This document shows, piece by piece, positions 16,740 to 25,843 of a stretch of DNA of 64,000 nucleotides. The stretch's first letter is position 1. The number at the start of each line of letters is the position of its first letter. The translations under genes and the position numbers were made by a program. Source of the stretch: Streptomyces viridochromogenes DSM 40736. Lineage in GTDB: Bacteria; Actinomycetota; Actinomycetes; Streptomycetales; Streptomycetaceae. Where the stretch lies: the NCBI RefSeq assembly GCF_000158955.1, contig NZ_GG657757.1:4320561-4384560 (forward strand). Reading direction: 5' to 3'. The notes under the pieces are model-generated. The model saw nothing but the letters and a program-made list of their open reading frames with translations, did no database searches and was not told where the DNA came from.

Positions 16740-18497
16740 ATGACGTTGCTCAAGGGGGCGCGGGAGCGCCGGGTGCGGACCGGCGAAGTCGAGTTGTGCG
16801 TTTCCGAGTTGGGGGATCCTCACCGGCCGACGGTGGTGCTGGTGCACGGCTACCCCGACAGCAAGGAGGTGTGGTCCGAAGTGGCCGCGCGGCTCGCCGG
16901 GCACTTCCACGTGGTGGCGTACGACGTCCGCGGCCACGGCCGGTCGACGGCCCCGCGGCCGCTGCGGGGCGGGTTCACGCTGGAGAAGCTGACGGACGAC
17001 TTCCTGGCCGTCGCGGACGCGGTCAGCCCGGACCGGCCGGTGCACCTGGTCGGGCACGACTGGGGCTCGGTGCAGGCCTGGGAGTTCACCACCGTCAAGC
17101 GCACCGAGGGCCGTATCGCCTCCTTCACCTCGATGTCCGGGCCGTCCCTCGACCACTTCGGCCACTGGATCAACAGCCGCGTGAAGCGGCCCACCCCGCG
17201 CCGGGTCGGGCAGCTCCTCGGGCAGGGCGCGCGGTCCTGGTACGTGTACCTGCTGCACACGCCCGTGCTGCCCGAGCTCGCCTGGCGCGGCCCGCTCGGC
17301 AGGCGCTGGCCGGGGATGCTGGAGCGCCTCGAGAAGGTGCCGGGCGACGGCTACCCGACCGCGTCGCTGCCCTCCGACGCGGCGCACGGGGCGTGGCTGT
17401 ACCGGGACAACGTCCGGCCCCGGCTGCGCAGGCCACGCCTCGACGCGCACGCCCACGTGCCGGTGCAGATCGTCACGCCTCTGGAGGACCGCTTCCTTTC
17501 GGAGCGGCTCGACGAGGGACTGGAGCGGTGGGTCCCGCACCTGGTCCGGCGGACGCTTCCGGCGGGGCACTGGATCCCGCGCACCCGTCCCGACCAGCTG
17601 GGGAACTGGATCACCGAGTTCGTGACGTCGGTCGAGGAGGGGCGGGCTCCGGTCGCGGCGAGCGGCAGGCACGCCGAGCGGTTCGGCGGGCAGCTCGTGC
17701 TGGTCACCGGGGCCGGGAGCGGCATCGGACGGGCGACGGCGCTCGCGTTCGCCCAGGCCGGAGCGCGCGTGGTGGCCGTCGACAGGAACGCCGAGGCGGC
17801 GGTCCGCACCGCCGAGTCCGCCCGGCGCGCGGGCGCCCCGGCGGCCTGGGCGGAGACGGCCGACGTCTCCGACGAGCAGGCCGTGGAGAAGCTCGCCGAG
17901 AAGGTCGGCAGAGAGTACGGCGTGGTGGACGTCCTCGTGAACAACGCCGGGATCGGACTGTCCGGTTCCTTCTTCGCCACCACGTCCGAGGACTGGCGGA
18001 AGGTCCTCGACGTCAATCTGTGGGGCGTGATCCACGGCTGCCGGCTCTTCGGCCGGCGGATGGCCGAGCGCGGGCAGGGCGGCCACATCGTCAACGTGGC
18101 GTCGGCGGCGGCGTACCAGCCGTCCCGGGCGCTGCCCGCCTACAGCACCTCCAAGGCGGCCGTGCTGATGCTCAGCGAGTGCCTGCGCGCGGAGCTCGCC
18201 GGTCAGGGCATCGGCGTGACGGCGGTGTGCCCCGGCATCGTCAACACCGCCATCACGTCCACGGCGCACTTCGCCGGGGTCGACGCCGGTGAGGAGAAGC
18301 GGCTCCGGCAGCGCGCCACCCGTCTGTACGGGCTGCGGAACTATCCTCCGGAGAAGGTCGCCGTGGCGATTCTGCGGGCGGTGGCACGCAACGAGGCGGT
18401 GGTGCCGGTGACGCCGGAGGCGCGGAGTGCTCGGGTGCTGGCGCGCTTCGCACCGGGGCTGCTGCGAGGCATCGCGCGCATGAAACCGCCGGTCTGA
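16740..18497 (+). CDS. Alpha/beta hydrolase (epoxide hydrolase-like) fused to short-chain dehydrogenase, EphD-like
   Basis: A 585-residue two-domain enzyme. Residues ~20-300 form an alpha/beta hydrolase with HGYPDSKEVW at the oxyanion position and nucleophile elbow GHDWGS. From residue ~322 an SDR domain follows with TGAGSGIGR (cofactor), NNAG (~401) and the catalytic YSTSK (~468). The same fusion exists in the mycobacterial lipid enzyme EphD, of similar length. The start ATG at 16740 (MTLLKGARERR) is preferred over an upstream GTG that lies inside the palindrome. Its Streptomyces substrate is unknown. Confidence 0.85.
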   Translation: MTLLKGARERRVRTGEVELCVSELGDPHRPTVVLVHGYPDSKEVWSEVAARLAGHFHVVAYDVRGHGRSTAPRPLRGGFTLEKLTDDFLAVADAVSPDRPVHLVGHDWGSVQAWEFTTVKRTEGRIASFTSMSGPSLDHFGHWINSRVKRPTPRRVGQLLGQGARSWYVYLLHTPVLPELAWRGPLGRRWPGMLERLEKVPGDGYPTASLPSDAAHGAWLYRDNVRPRLRRPRLDAHAHVPVQIVTPLEDRFLSERLDEGLERWVPHLVRRTLPAGHWIPRTRPDQLGNWITEFVTSVEEGRAPVAASGRHAERFGGQLVLVTGAGSGIGRATALAFAQAGARVVAVDRNAEAAVRTAESARRAGAPAAWAETADVSDEQAVEKLAEKVGREYGVVDVLVNNAGIGLSGSFFATTSEDWRKVLDVNLWGVIHGCRLFGRRMAERGQGGHIVNVASAAAYQPSRALPAYSTSKAAVLMLSECLRAELAGQGIGVTAVCPGIVNTAITSTAHFAGVDAGEEKRLRQRATRLYGLRNYPPEKVAVAILRAVARNEAVVPVTPEARSARVLARFAPGLLRGIARMKPPV

Positions 18498-18527
18498 CGG
18501 GCCCAAGAACCGTGAAGTGAAGGCCAG

Positions 18528-18581
18528 TTGTCCACAGAATCGCCAATTCCCCTGTGGATAACACCACTTGGTTGTGGATCA
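18528..18581. other. Second DnaA-box cluster
   Basis: TTGTCCACA at 18528-18536, an inverted TTATCCACA at 18553-18561 and an inverted one-mismatch box at 18573-18581 fall within 54 bp of the 140-bp gap between the EphD-like gene and kptA. Three boxes this close is unlikely by chance in GC-rich DNA. A second role in the kptA promoter is possible. Confidence 0.6.
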
Positions 18582-18637
18582 AACCTCTGTACTGAAACTC
18601 GATCGCGTGATTCACGTCTCTCCCGCACCCTGGTGGC

Positions 18638-19186
18638 ATGGACGAGAGACGCACCGTCAAGGTGTCGAAGTACCTGTCGAAGCATCTGCGGCACCAGCCG
18701 GAACGGATCGGACTGACCCTCGACGAAGGCGGCTGGGTCGAGATCGACACCCTGATCGGCGCGGCCGCCACGCACGGCTTCCGGTTCACCCGCGACGAAC
18801 TGGACCATGTCGTCGCCACCAACGACAAGCGGCGATTCGCCGTCGAGGGCACCCGGATCCGCGCCAGTCAGGGCCACAGTGTCGAGGTCGACCTGGGCCT
18901 GCCGCCGGCCACCCCGCCCGCGTACCTGTACCACGGCACCGTCGCCCGCCACCTGGACGCGATCCGGGCCGAGGGCCTCAGGCCGATGGACCGGCATGCC
19001 GTGCACCTCTCACCCGACCGCGAGACGGCGACCCGGGTCGGCGCCCGCCGCGGCCGGCCGATCGTGCTGACGGTGGACGCGGCCGCCATGCAGCGCGACG
19101 GCCATGTCTTCCATGTGAGCGCGAACGGCGTGTGGCTGACCCAGGCCGTGCCGCCGCCGTATCTGCGCCTCCCCGAGCCGCGCTGA
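18638..19186 (+). CDS. kptA: RNA 2'-phosphotransferase, Tpt1/KptA family
   Basis: A 182-residue enzyme of the Tpt1/KptA family, which removes a 2'-phosphate from RNA using NAD+. In fungi this finishes tRNA splicing, while in bacteria the substrate is unclear. The N-terminal winged-helix part starts SKYLSKHLRHQPERIGLTLDEGGWVEID. The catalytic part contains YHGTVARHLDAIRAEGL and HAVHLSPD, matching the conserved His/Arg motifs. It is monocistronic, preceded by DnaA boxes and followed by a parS site. Confidence 0.93.
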   Translation: MDERRTVKVSKYLSKHLRHQPERIGLTLDEGGWVEIDTLIGAAATHGFRFTRDELDHVVATNDKRRFAVEGTRIRASQGHSVEVDLGLPPATPPAYLYHGTVARHLDAIRAEGLRPMDRHAVHLSPDRETATRVGARRGRPIVLTVDAAAMQRDGHVFHVSANGVWLTQAVPPPYLRLPEPR

Positions 19187-19219
19187 CCCGCTGCGCGCGC
19201 CCCGCGACTCACGGTCACT

Positions 19220-19233
19220 GTTTCACGTGAAAC
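19220..19233. other. parS site (ParB binding), perfect
   Basis: GTTTCACGTGAAAC lies in the 84-bp gap between kptA and the F420-type oxidoreductase. It is an exact consensus match. Confidence 0.85.
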
Positions 19234-19270
19234 ACGGGTGACCCCCGGGGGCTCCCTTACGCTCGATGCC

Positions 19271-20173
19271 ATGAGTCTGCGTCTGAGCACCGTGATCCTC
19301 CCCTACCGCCGTTGGCACGAAGGCGGCCGTGCGGCCTGGACCCGTGCCGAGCAGCTCGGCTTCCACACCGCGTACACCTACGACCATCTGTCCTGGCGTA
19401 CCTTCCGGGACGGCCCGTGGTTCGGCGCCGTGCCGACGCTCACCGCCGCCGCGGCCAGCACCGACCGGCTGCGGCTGGGCACGCTGGTGACCTCGCCGAA
19501 CTTCCGGCACCCGGTGACCCTCGCCAAGGAACTGATCTCCCTCGACGACATCTCCGGTGGACGGATCACGCTGGGTATAGGCGCGGGCGGCACCGGCTTC
19601 GACGCCACCGCGCTCGGCCAGGACCCGTGGACCCCACGCGAGCGGGCCGACCGCTTCGCGGAGTTCGTCCCGCTGCTCGACCGGCTGCTCAGCGAGGACT
19701 GCGTGTCGTACGAGGGCGACTTCTACTCGGCGCACGAGGCACGGAACATCCCCGGCTGTGTGCAGCGCCCCAGGCTGCCGTTCGCGGTGGCCGCGACCGG
19801 GCCGCGCGGGCTGCGGCTGGCCGCCCGGCACGGGCAGGCGTGGGTGACCACCGGCGACCCCAAGCTGTTCGAGAACGGCACCCCTGAGCAGTCGGTTCAG
19901 GCCATCCGCCGTCAGACGGAGAAGCTCGCCGACATCTGCGCCGAGGTCGGGCGGGACATGACCGGCCTCGACAAGGTCCTGCTCACCGGTTTCACCCCGG
20001 ACCGCAGCGCCCCGCTCCGGTCCCTGGACGCCTTCGTCGACTTCGCCGGGCGGCACGCTGAGCTCGGCTTCACGGAGCTCGTGGTCCACTGGCCCATTCC
20101 CGACTCGAACTTCGCGGCGGACGAGAAGGTCTTCGAACAGATCGCCATGGAGGCCCCGGCGCAACTGCGCTGA
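19271..20173 (+). CDS. LLM-class (luciferase-like) flavin/F420-dependent oxidoreductase
   Basis: A 300-residue single-domain TIM-barrel oxidoreductase of the luciferase-like monooxygenase family. Typical stretches are AWTRAEQLGFHTAYTYDHL near the N-terminus, RLRLGTLVTSPNFRHPVTLAKE and DDISGGRITLGIGAGG. The start at 19271 (MSLRLSTVILPYRR) is chosen because the longer reading frame begins upstream of any barrel sequence and next to the parS site. Cofactor (F420 or FMN) and substrate cannot be told from sequence alone. Confidence 0.82.
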   Translation: MSLRLSTVILPYRRWHEGGRAAWTRAEQLGFHTAYTYDHLSWRTFRDGPWFGAVPTLTAAAASTDRLRLGTLVTSPNFRHPVTLAKELISLDDISGGRITLGIGAGGTGFDATALGQDPWTPRERADRFAEFVPLLDRLLSEDCVSYEGDFYSAHEARNIPGCVQRPRLPFAVAATGPRGLRLAARHGQAWVTTGDPKLFENGTPEQSVQAIRRQTEKLADICAEVGRDMTGLDKVLLTGFTPDRSAPLRSLDAFVDFAGRHAELGFTELVVHWPIPDSNFAADEKVFEQIAMEAPAQLR

Positions 20174-20277
20174 GGCCCTGCGGGCGGCTTCCCCGGGAGA
20201 GCGCAGGTGAGGACGGTATCCACTCACCTGTGCGGACTCCCGCACGACCGTGCAGGCATATGCGGGACAATGGCCGG

Positions 20278-21147
20278 GTGACCTCAGCGACCCGAGAGCC
20301 CGAGACCGCGGCCGAGACCCTCCCGCCGCGTCTGATCGCCACCGACCTCGACGGCACCCTGCTGCGGGACGACAAGTCGGTGTCTCCGCGTACGGTCGCC
20401 GCGCTGGCCGCCGCCGAGGAGGCGGGCATCGAGGTCTTCTTCGTCACCGGCCGCCCGGCCCGCTGGATGGACGTCGTCAGCGACCATGTCCACGGGCACG
20501 GCCTGGCGATCTGCGGCAACGGCGCGGCCGTGGTCGACCTGCACGGCGGCCCCGGCGCCCACCGGTTCGTCAAGGTGCGCGAGCTGGCACGGGAGAACGC
20601 CCTGGACGCCGTACGGCTGCTGCGCGAGGCGGCGCCGGGCACGGTGTACGCGGTGGAGCAGACGTACGGCTTCTACCAGGAGCCGGCCTATCCGAAGCTG
20701 CACATGGAGATCCCCGACAGCCTCGCTCCGGCCGAGGAGTTGCTGTCGGCGGACCATCCGGCGGCGGGCGAGCCGGTGCTGAAGATCCTCGCCTACCACC
20801 CCGACCTGGACCCCGACGCCTTCCTGACCCTGGCCCGGCTCGCCATCGGCGACCGCGCCGGCGTGACCCGCTCCAGCCCCAGCGCACTGCTGGAGATCAG
20901 CGGTCCCGGGGTGTCCAAGGCCAGCACGCTCGCCCTGTGCTGTGCCGAGCGCGGCATCTCGCACGAGCAGGTCGTCGCCTTCGGTGACATGCCCAACGAC
21001 GTGGAGATGCTGACCTGGGCGGGCCGGTCGTACGCGATGGGCAACGCCCACCCGGACGTGATCGCCGCGGCCTCGGGGCGGACGGTCGCGAACAACGAGG
21101 ACGGCGTGGCGATCGTGATCGAGCGGCTGCTGGGGGAGCTTCCTTAG
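20278..21147 (+). CDS. HAD-superfamily hydrolase, Cof type
   Basis: A 289-residue paralogue of the HAD phosphatase at 11435. HAD motif I is DLDGTLLRDDKSVS near residue 20, motif II is FFVTGRPARW, the Lys lies in GVSKASTLALC, and motif IV is FGDMPNDVEMLTWAG. The GTG at 20278 is taken as the start, though an ATG at 20260 is possible. Its substrate is unknown. It ends 16 bp from the convergent M23 peptidase gene. Confidence 0.85.
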   Translation: MTSATREPETAAETLPPRLIATDLDGTLLRDDKSVSPRTVAALAAAEEAGIEVFFVTGRPARWMDVVSDHVHGHGLAICGNGAAVVDLHGGPGAHRFVKVRELARENALDAVRLLREAAPGTVYAVEQTYGFYQEPAYPKLHMEIPDSLAPAEELLSADHPAAGEPVLKILAYHPDLDPDAFLTLARLAIGDRAGVTRSSPSALLEISGPGVSKASTLALCCAERGISHEQVVAFGDMPNDVEMLTWAGRSYAMGNAHPDVIAAASGRTVANNEDGVAIVIERLLGELP

Positions 21148-21163
21148 CCTTCGCACGGCCGCC

Positions 21164-22222
21164 TCAGAGCGTCACCCCTCGTTCCTCCAGCCACGACACC
21201 GGGTTCACCGCGGAGCCCATCTCCGGTGTGACCCGGGTCTCGAAGTGCAGGTGCGGGCCGGTGGAGTTGCCGGTGGTGCCCGACTGGCCGATCCACTGGC
21301 CGGGGCGGACATGCTGGCCCTGGTCGACCGCGACGGACGCGAGATGGGCGTACTGCGTGTAGTAGCCGCCCGCGTGCTTGAGCACGATCTCGATGCCGAA
21401 GGGCCCGCCGCAGGACACCCTCTCCACCCGGCCCGTGCCCACGGCCCGCACCGGTGTGCCGATCGGCACCGCGAAGTCCTGCCCCGTGTGCCGGCTCGCC
21501 CAGCGCGATCCGCCGCTGCCGAACGACGCGGACAGCTCGTACGTCTCCACCGGCGCGACCCACGCGGTGGTGAACCCCGTCTCCGGCTCGTCGAGCCGGA
21601 CGGCCCCCCGGCACGCCCCGGCGGCGACCGAGGCGTCCGCCTGCCTCTGAAGCCGTGTGCGTGCCGTCTCGAGCTTCCGCTCGATGCCCGCCTTCAGACG
21701 GGCGAGTTGGGTGTTCCGCCGGTCCAGCGCCTGCCACTGGGCCGCGGCCTCGGCCTCGTCCGCGGCGAGCCGCGTCTCGGCACGACGGCTCTTGGCGATC
21801 GCGTTGTTCACGGCGAGGTCCGCCTGCGAGAAGGCGTGCTGACCGCGCATCAGGTCCTCGGGGCTGCCGGCGAGGATCATCTGCGCGGCCACCGGCAGCC
21901 CACCGCTGCCCCGGTACTGGGCGCGGGCGATCCGGCCCAGGTCCTCGTGCAGGCCGGCGATGTGCCGCCGCTGGCGGTCCAGCAGCTTCTCCGCCCGCTG
22001 GGCCCGGGCCCGTTGCGCCTCTGCCCTCTTGCGCCCCGTCTCGTACTGCTGCGTCGCCACCGCGGCCTCCTCGTACAGCCGCGCCACCTCGGCGCTGACA
22101 CCCGAGTCCCCGGCACCACGGCTCCCGTGCCGCCTGTCCGCCGCGGTGGGCCGGGCCGCCAGGACGGCCAAGGCGCACAGCAGTACCGGAACGAGCAGCC
22201 GATGACGGCGGTATGAGCGCAT
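21164..22222 (-). CDS. Secreted M23 family peptidase with N-terminal coiled coil
   Basis: A 352-residue exported cell-wall peptidase. A signal peptide (RHRLLVPVLLCALAVLAARP) is followed by coiled-coil helices (residues ~45-200). A LytM/M23 domain follows with zinc ligands in RHTGQDFAVP and the catalytic HLHFETRV. The coiled coil plus LytM arrangement resembles EnvC/RipA-like regulators and hydrolases of peptidoglycan during division. It is convergent with the HAD gene and lies downstream of the cyd operon on the same strand. Confidence 0.88.
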   Translation of the reverse strand: MRSYRRHRLLVPVLLCALAVLAARPTAADRRHGSRGAGDSGVSAEVARLYEEAAVATQQYETGRKRAEAQRARAQRAEKLLDRQRRHIAGLHEDLGRIARAQYRGSGGLPVAAQMILAGSPEDLMRGQHAFSQADLAVNNAIAKSRRAETRLAADEAEAAAQWQALDRRNTQLARLKAGIERKLETARTRLQRQADASVAAGACRGAVRLDEPETGFTTAWVAPVETYELSASFGSGGSRWASRHTGQDFAVPIGTPVRAVGTGRVERVSCGGPFGIEIVLKHAGGYYTQYAHLASVAVDQGQHVRPGQWIGQSGTTGNSTGPHLHFETRVTPEMGSAVNPVSWLEERGVTL

Positions 22223-22250
22223 GTCAGTGATCGTCGCCCGGCCTCGGCGC

Positions 22251-22287
22251 CCCGGTCCTGTTCACGTCGTACGGCTGGGGGACCGGG
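22251..22287 (-). terminator. Hairpin downstream of cydDC
   Basis: Arms CCCGGTCC (22251-22258) and GGACCGGG (22280-22287) pair perfectly about 50 bp after the cydDC stop on the minus strand and before the M23 gene start. No T-run is visible, as is normal in Streptomyces. Confidence 0.45.
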
Positions 22288-22339
22288 TGCCCCGAATGGA
22301 TCAGTGCGCGCGAGCCGCCCCGGCGGGGGCTGCGGACCG

Positions 22340-25300
22340 CTACCGCGCTCCCGCCAGTTCCTCCGACGCCGCCTCCCGCGCCGCCATCTCCCGCAGCGGC
22401 CCGTCCGCCGCCACCAGCTCCGCATAGGCCCCGCGCTGCGCCACACGTCCCTGGTCCAGCACGATCACCTCGTCCACCGCGCCCAGACCCGCCAGCCGGT
22501 GCGTGATGAGCAGCGTCGTACGGCCCTCGGTGGCGGCCAGCAGGTCGGCGGTGAGCGCGTCGGCGGTCGGCAGGTCGAGGTGCTCGGCGGGCTCGTCGAG
22601 CACCAGGACGGGGAAGTCGGCGAGCAGCGCGCGGGCCAGCGCCAGCCGCTGCCGCTGCCCTCCGGACAGCCGGGCCCCGTGCTCGCCGACGAGCGTGTCG
22701 AGCCCGTCGGGCAGGCTGTCGGCCCAGTCCAGCAGCCGGGCCCGGCCGAGTGCGGCACGCAGCGCGCCCTCGGTGGCGCCCTTCCTGGCGAGCAGCAGGT
22801 TCTCGCGCAGCGAGCTGTCGAAGAGGTGCGCGTCCTGCGCGCACAGCCCGACGAGCCTGCGTACGTCGTCACTGTCCAGCGCGTACGCGTCCACGCCGGC
22901 CAGTGTGTACGAGCCCGCGTCCGTCTCGAGGAAGCGCAGCAGTACCTGCGCCAGGGTCGTCTTGCCGGAGCCGGAGGGGCCGACCACGGCGACCCGGCGG
23001 CCCTCCTCGAGGGTCAGGTCCAGTCCGGCGAGCGCGTCCCGGTCCTGCCCGGCGTACCGGGCGACCAGCCCCTTGAGCGCCACCGGGAACGGCGACGCGG
23101 GTGCCTGCCGAGGCCGCTCCGGCTCCCGCACGGGCTCCGGGGCGTCCAGCACCTCGTACACCCGCTCGGCGCTCCGGCGCACCCGCTGCCGGTACCGCAC
23201 GGCGAGCGGCAGCCCGAGCACGGCCTCGAAGGCGGCCAGTGGGGTGAGGACGACCACGGCCATGGCCACGCCGTCCAGCCGCCCGGCCGCGACCGCCTGC
23301 GCTCCGACCAGGGCGGCGGCGGTGACCGTCAGGCCGGAGATCAGCGCGGTGAGCCCGTCGCCGAGTGCCGTGGCGGTGGCAGCGCGCGAGGCGATCCGGG
23401 TGAGCTGCCCGTCGGCCTCGCGGGCCTGGGCGGTCCGCGCGGGCAGGGCACCGGCGACGGTCAGTTCCGCGGTGCCGGTGAGCAGATCGGCCACCCGCGT
23501 CGCGAGCACACCGCGGGCGGGTGCCAGCCTGTGTTCGGCTCGGCGGGCGAACGCACCGGTGACCAGGGGCACGCCCAGGCCCGCCGCCAGCAGCCCGGCC
23601 GCGAGCACGGCACCGGCCTCCGGCAGCAGCCACGCCGTGAAGCCGACGGACGCGGCCGACACGACGACCGCCGCCCCGGCCGGCAGCAGCCACCGCAGCC
23701 AGTAGTCCTGCAACGCGTCCACGTCCGCGACGAGCCGGGAGAGCAGGTCGCCCCGGCGGGCCCGGCGCAGACCGGCCGGCGCCAGCCGCTCCAGCCTGCG
23801 GAACACCGCGACCCTGGTGTCCGCCAGCATCCGCAGCACGGCGTCGTGCGAGACGAGCCGCTCGGCGTACCGGAACACGGCCCGTCCGATCCCGAAGGCG
23901 CGCGTGGCCGTCACGGCCACCATGAGATAGAGCACGGGCGGCTGCTGTGAGGCCCGCGAGATCAGCCATCCGGACGTGGCCATGAGCCCGACGGCACTCC
24001 CGAGGGCGAGGCTGCCGAGCAGCAGCGCGAGTCCCAGCCGCCCGCGCCGGGGGCCGGACATGCCCCGGACCCGGGCGAGAAGGCCCCCTGAGGCGGTCTG
24101 CTGGAGCGATCCGGCCGGAGCGGGCAGCTCGGCCTCGGCAGGAGCGGCCCCGGCCTCAGCCCCTTGTGCGGCGGGGCGTGTCACAGGGACGGCCGTGGGC
24201 TCGGGCTCCGCCAGCCGCACCACCCGGTCCGCCACCCCCAGCAGTGCCGGCCGGTGCACCACCAGCAGCACCGTCCGACCGGCCGCCAGCCGCCGCACCG
24301 CCGCCACGACCTCGGCCTCGGTGGCCCCGTCCAGCGCTGCCGTCGGCTCGTCGAGCAGCAGCACCGGCCGGTCCGCGAGGAACGCCCGGGCCAGCGCGAG
24401 CCGCTGCCGCTGCCCTGCGGACAGCCCGGCCCCGTCCTCGCCGAGCACGGTGTCCAACCCCTCGGGCAGGGCGTCCACGAACTCCAGCGCCCCCGCGTCG
24501 CGCAGCGCCCGGCGTACGGCTTCGTCGTCGGCGGCGGGCCGCGCCAGCCGTACGTTCTCGGCGATCGTCCCGGCGTACAGGTGCGGCCGCTGCGGCACCC
24601 ACGCGATCCGGGAACGCCACTGCTCCAGGTCGGCGTCGGCGAGGTCGACTCCCCCGATCCGCACCCGTCCCTCGGCCGGTGGCACGAACCCGAGCAGGAC
24701 CTGCAGCAGCGTCGACTTGCCGGCACCGCTCGGCCCGACCAGCGCGACCGTCTCCCCGGGAGCCACGGTGAAGGACACGTCCGACACGGCCTCCGCGGAC
24801 CGCCCCGGGTACCGGACGGTCACACCCTCGAAGGCCACCGCGCCCGTCGGCACGTCCCGCGAACCGGACACCGGCACGGGCGTCTCCAGGACGCCGAAGA
24901 TCTCCTCGGCGGCGGCCAGCCCCTCCGCCGCCGCGTGGTACTGCGCCCCGACCTGCCGCAACGGCAGATACGCCTCCGGCGCCAGGATCAGGATGACCAG
25001 GCCGATGTACAGGTCCATCTCACCGTGCACCAGCCGCATGCCGATCGTCACGGCGACCAGCGCCACCGAGATCGTCGCGAGCAGCTCCAGCGCGAACGAC
25101 GAGATGAAGGCGATCCGCAGCGTCCGCATGGTCGCCCGCCGGTACTCGCCGGTGATCCGCCGGATCGACTCGGCCTGCGCCTTGGCACGGCCGAAGACCT
25201 TGAGCGTCGGCAGCCCCGCGACGACGTCCAGGAAGTGACCGGAGAGCCGGGAGAGCAGCCGCCACTGCCGGTCCATCCGGGACTGGGTGGCCCAGCCGAT

Positions 25301-25840
25301 CAGCACCATGAAGACCGGGATGAGCGGCAGGGTGCCGACGATGATGGCCGCGGAGACCCAGTCCTCGGTGACGATCCGAGCCAGCACCGCGACCGGCACG
25401 ACCACCGCGAGACCCAGCTGCGGCAGATACCGCGAGAAGTAGTCGTCGAGGGCGTCGACGCCCCGGGTGGCGAGGGCGACCAGCGAACCCGTCCGCTGCC
25501 CGCTCAGCCACCCGGGCCCCAGCCGCACGGAACGCTCCAGCAGCCGCCCCCGCAGTTCGGACTTCACCGCCGCGCTCGCCCGGTGCGCGGCGAGCTCGGT
25601 GAGCCAGCCGACCAGCGCCCGCCCGGCCGCGACGGCGGCCAACCACAGCAGGGGAGTGCCGAGGTCGGCCACCGACATGCGGTGCTGGAACGCGCCGACC
25701 ACCACTTCGGCGATGAGCATCGCCTGTGCGATGACCAGCCCCGCCCCGACGGCCCCCAGGGCGACGACCGCCACCAGGAAGACCCGGGTGGCACGGGCGT
25801 ACCGGAGCAGACGCGGATCGATTGGTTTCACGTGAAACAC
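22340..25840 (-). CDS. cydDC: CydD-CydC fused thiol/heme ABC exporter
   Basis: A 1166-residue fusion of two ABC half-transporters, each with six helices followed by an ATPase. The first ATPase has GPSGAGKST, LSAGQRQRLALARAF and LLLDEPTAALD. The second has GPSGSGKTT, LSGGQRQRLALARAL and LVLDEPAEHLD. In other bacteria CydDC exports cysteine or glutathione and is needed to assemble cytochrome bd. It follows cydB closely. The GTG at 25840 begins inside a parS site, so its first residues (FHVK) are the parS. A second GTG at 25831, with GAGG about 10 bases upstream, may be the real start. Confidence 0.93.
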   Translation of the reverse strand: MFHVKPIDPRLLRYARATRVFLVAVVALGAVGAGLVIAQAMLIAEVVVGAFQHRMSVADLGTPLLWLAAVAAGRALVGWLTELAAHRASAAVKSELRGRLLERSVRLGPGWLSGQRTGSLVALATRGVDALDDYFSRYLPQLGLAVVVPVAVLARIVTEDWVSAAIIVGTLPLIPVFMVLIGWATQSRMDRQWRLLSRLSGHFLDVVAGLPTLKVFGRAKAQAESIRRITGEYRRATMRTLRIAFISSFALELLATISVALVAVTIGMRLVHGEMDLYIGLVILILAPEAYLPLRQVGAQYHAAAEGLAAAEEIFGVLETPVPVSGSRDVPTGAVAFEGVTVRYPGRSAEAVSDVSFTVAPGETVALVGPSGAGKSTLLQVLLGFVPPAEGRVRIGGVDLADADLEQWRSRIAWVPQRPHLYAGTIAENVRLARPAADDEAVRRALRDAGALEFVDALPEGLDTVLGEDGAGLSAGQRQRLALARAFLADRPVLLLDEPTAALDGATEAEVVAAVRRLAAGRTVLLVVHRPALLGVADRVVRLAEPEPTAVPVTRPAAQGAEAGAAPAEAELPAPAGSLQQTASGGLLARVRGMSGPRRGRLGLALLLGSLALGSAVGLMATSGWLISRASQQPPVLYLMVAVTATRAFGIGRAVFRYAERLVSHDAVLRMLADTRVAVFRRLERLAPAGLRRARRGDLLSRLVADVDALQDYWLRWLLPAGAAVVVSAASVGFTAWLLPEAGAVLAAGLLAAGLGVPLVTGAFARRAEHRLAPARGVLATRVADLLTGTAELTVAGALPARTAQAREADGQLTRIASRAATATALGDGLTALISGLTVTAAALVGAQAVAAGRLDGVAMAVVVLTPLAAFEAVLGLPLAVRYRQRVRRSAERVYEVLDAPEPVREPERPRQAPASPFPVALKGLVARYAGQDRDALAGLDLTLEEGRRVAVVGPSGSGKTTLAQVLLRFLETDAGSYTLAGVDAYALDSDDVRRLVGLCAQDAHLFDSSLRENLLLARKGATEGALRAALGRARLLDWADSLPDGLDTLVGEHGARLSGGQRQRLALARALLADFPVLVLDEPAEHLDLPTADALTADLLAATEGRTTLLITHRLAGLGAVDEVIVLDQGRVAQRGAYAELVAADGPLREMAAREAASEELAGAR
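25825..25838. other. parS site (ParB binding), perfect, overlapping the cydDC start
   Basis: GTTTCACGTGAAAC covers codons 1-5 of the annotated cydDC frame. It is an exact consensus match inside an operon rather than in a gap. Confidence 0.85.
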
Positions 25841-25843
25841 ACC

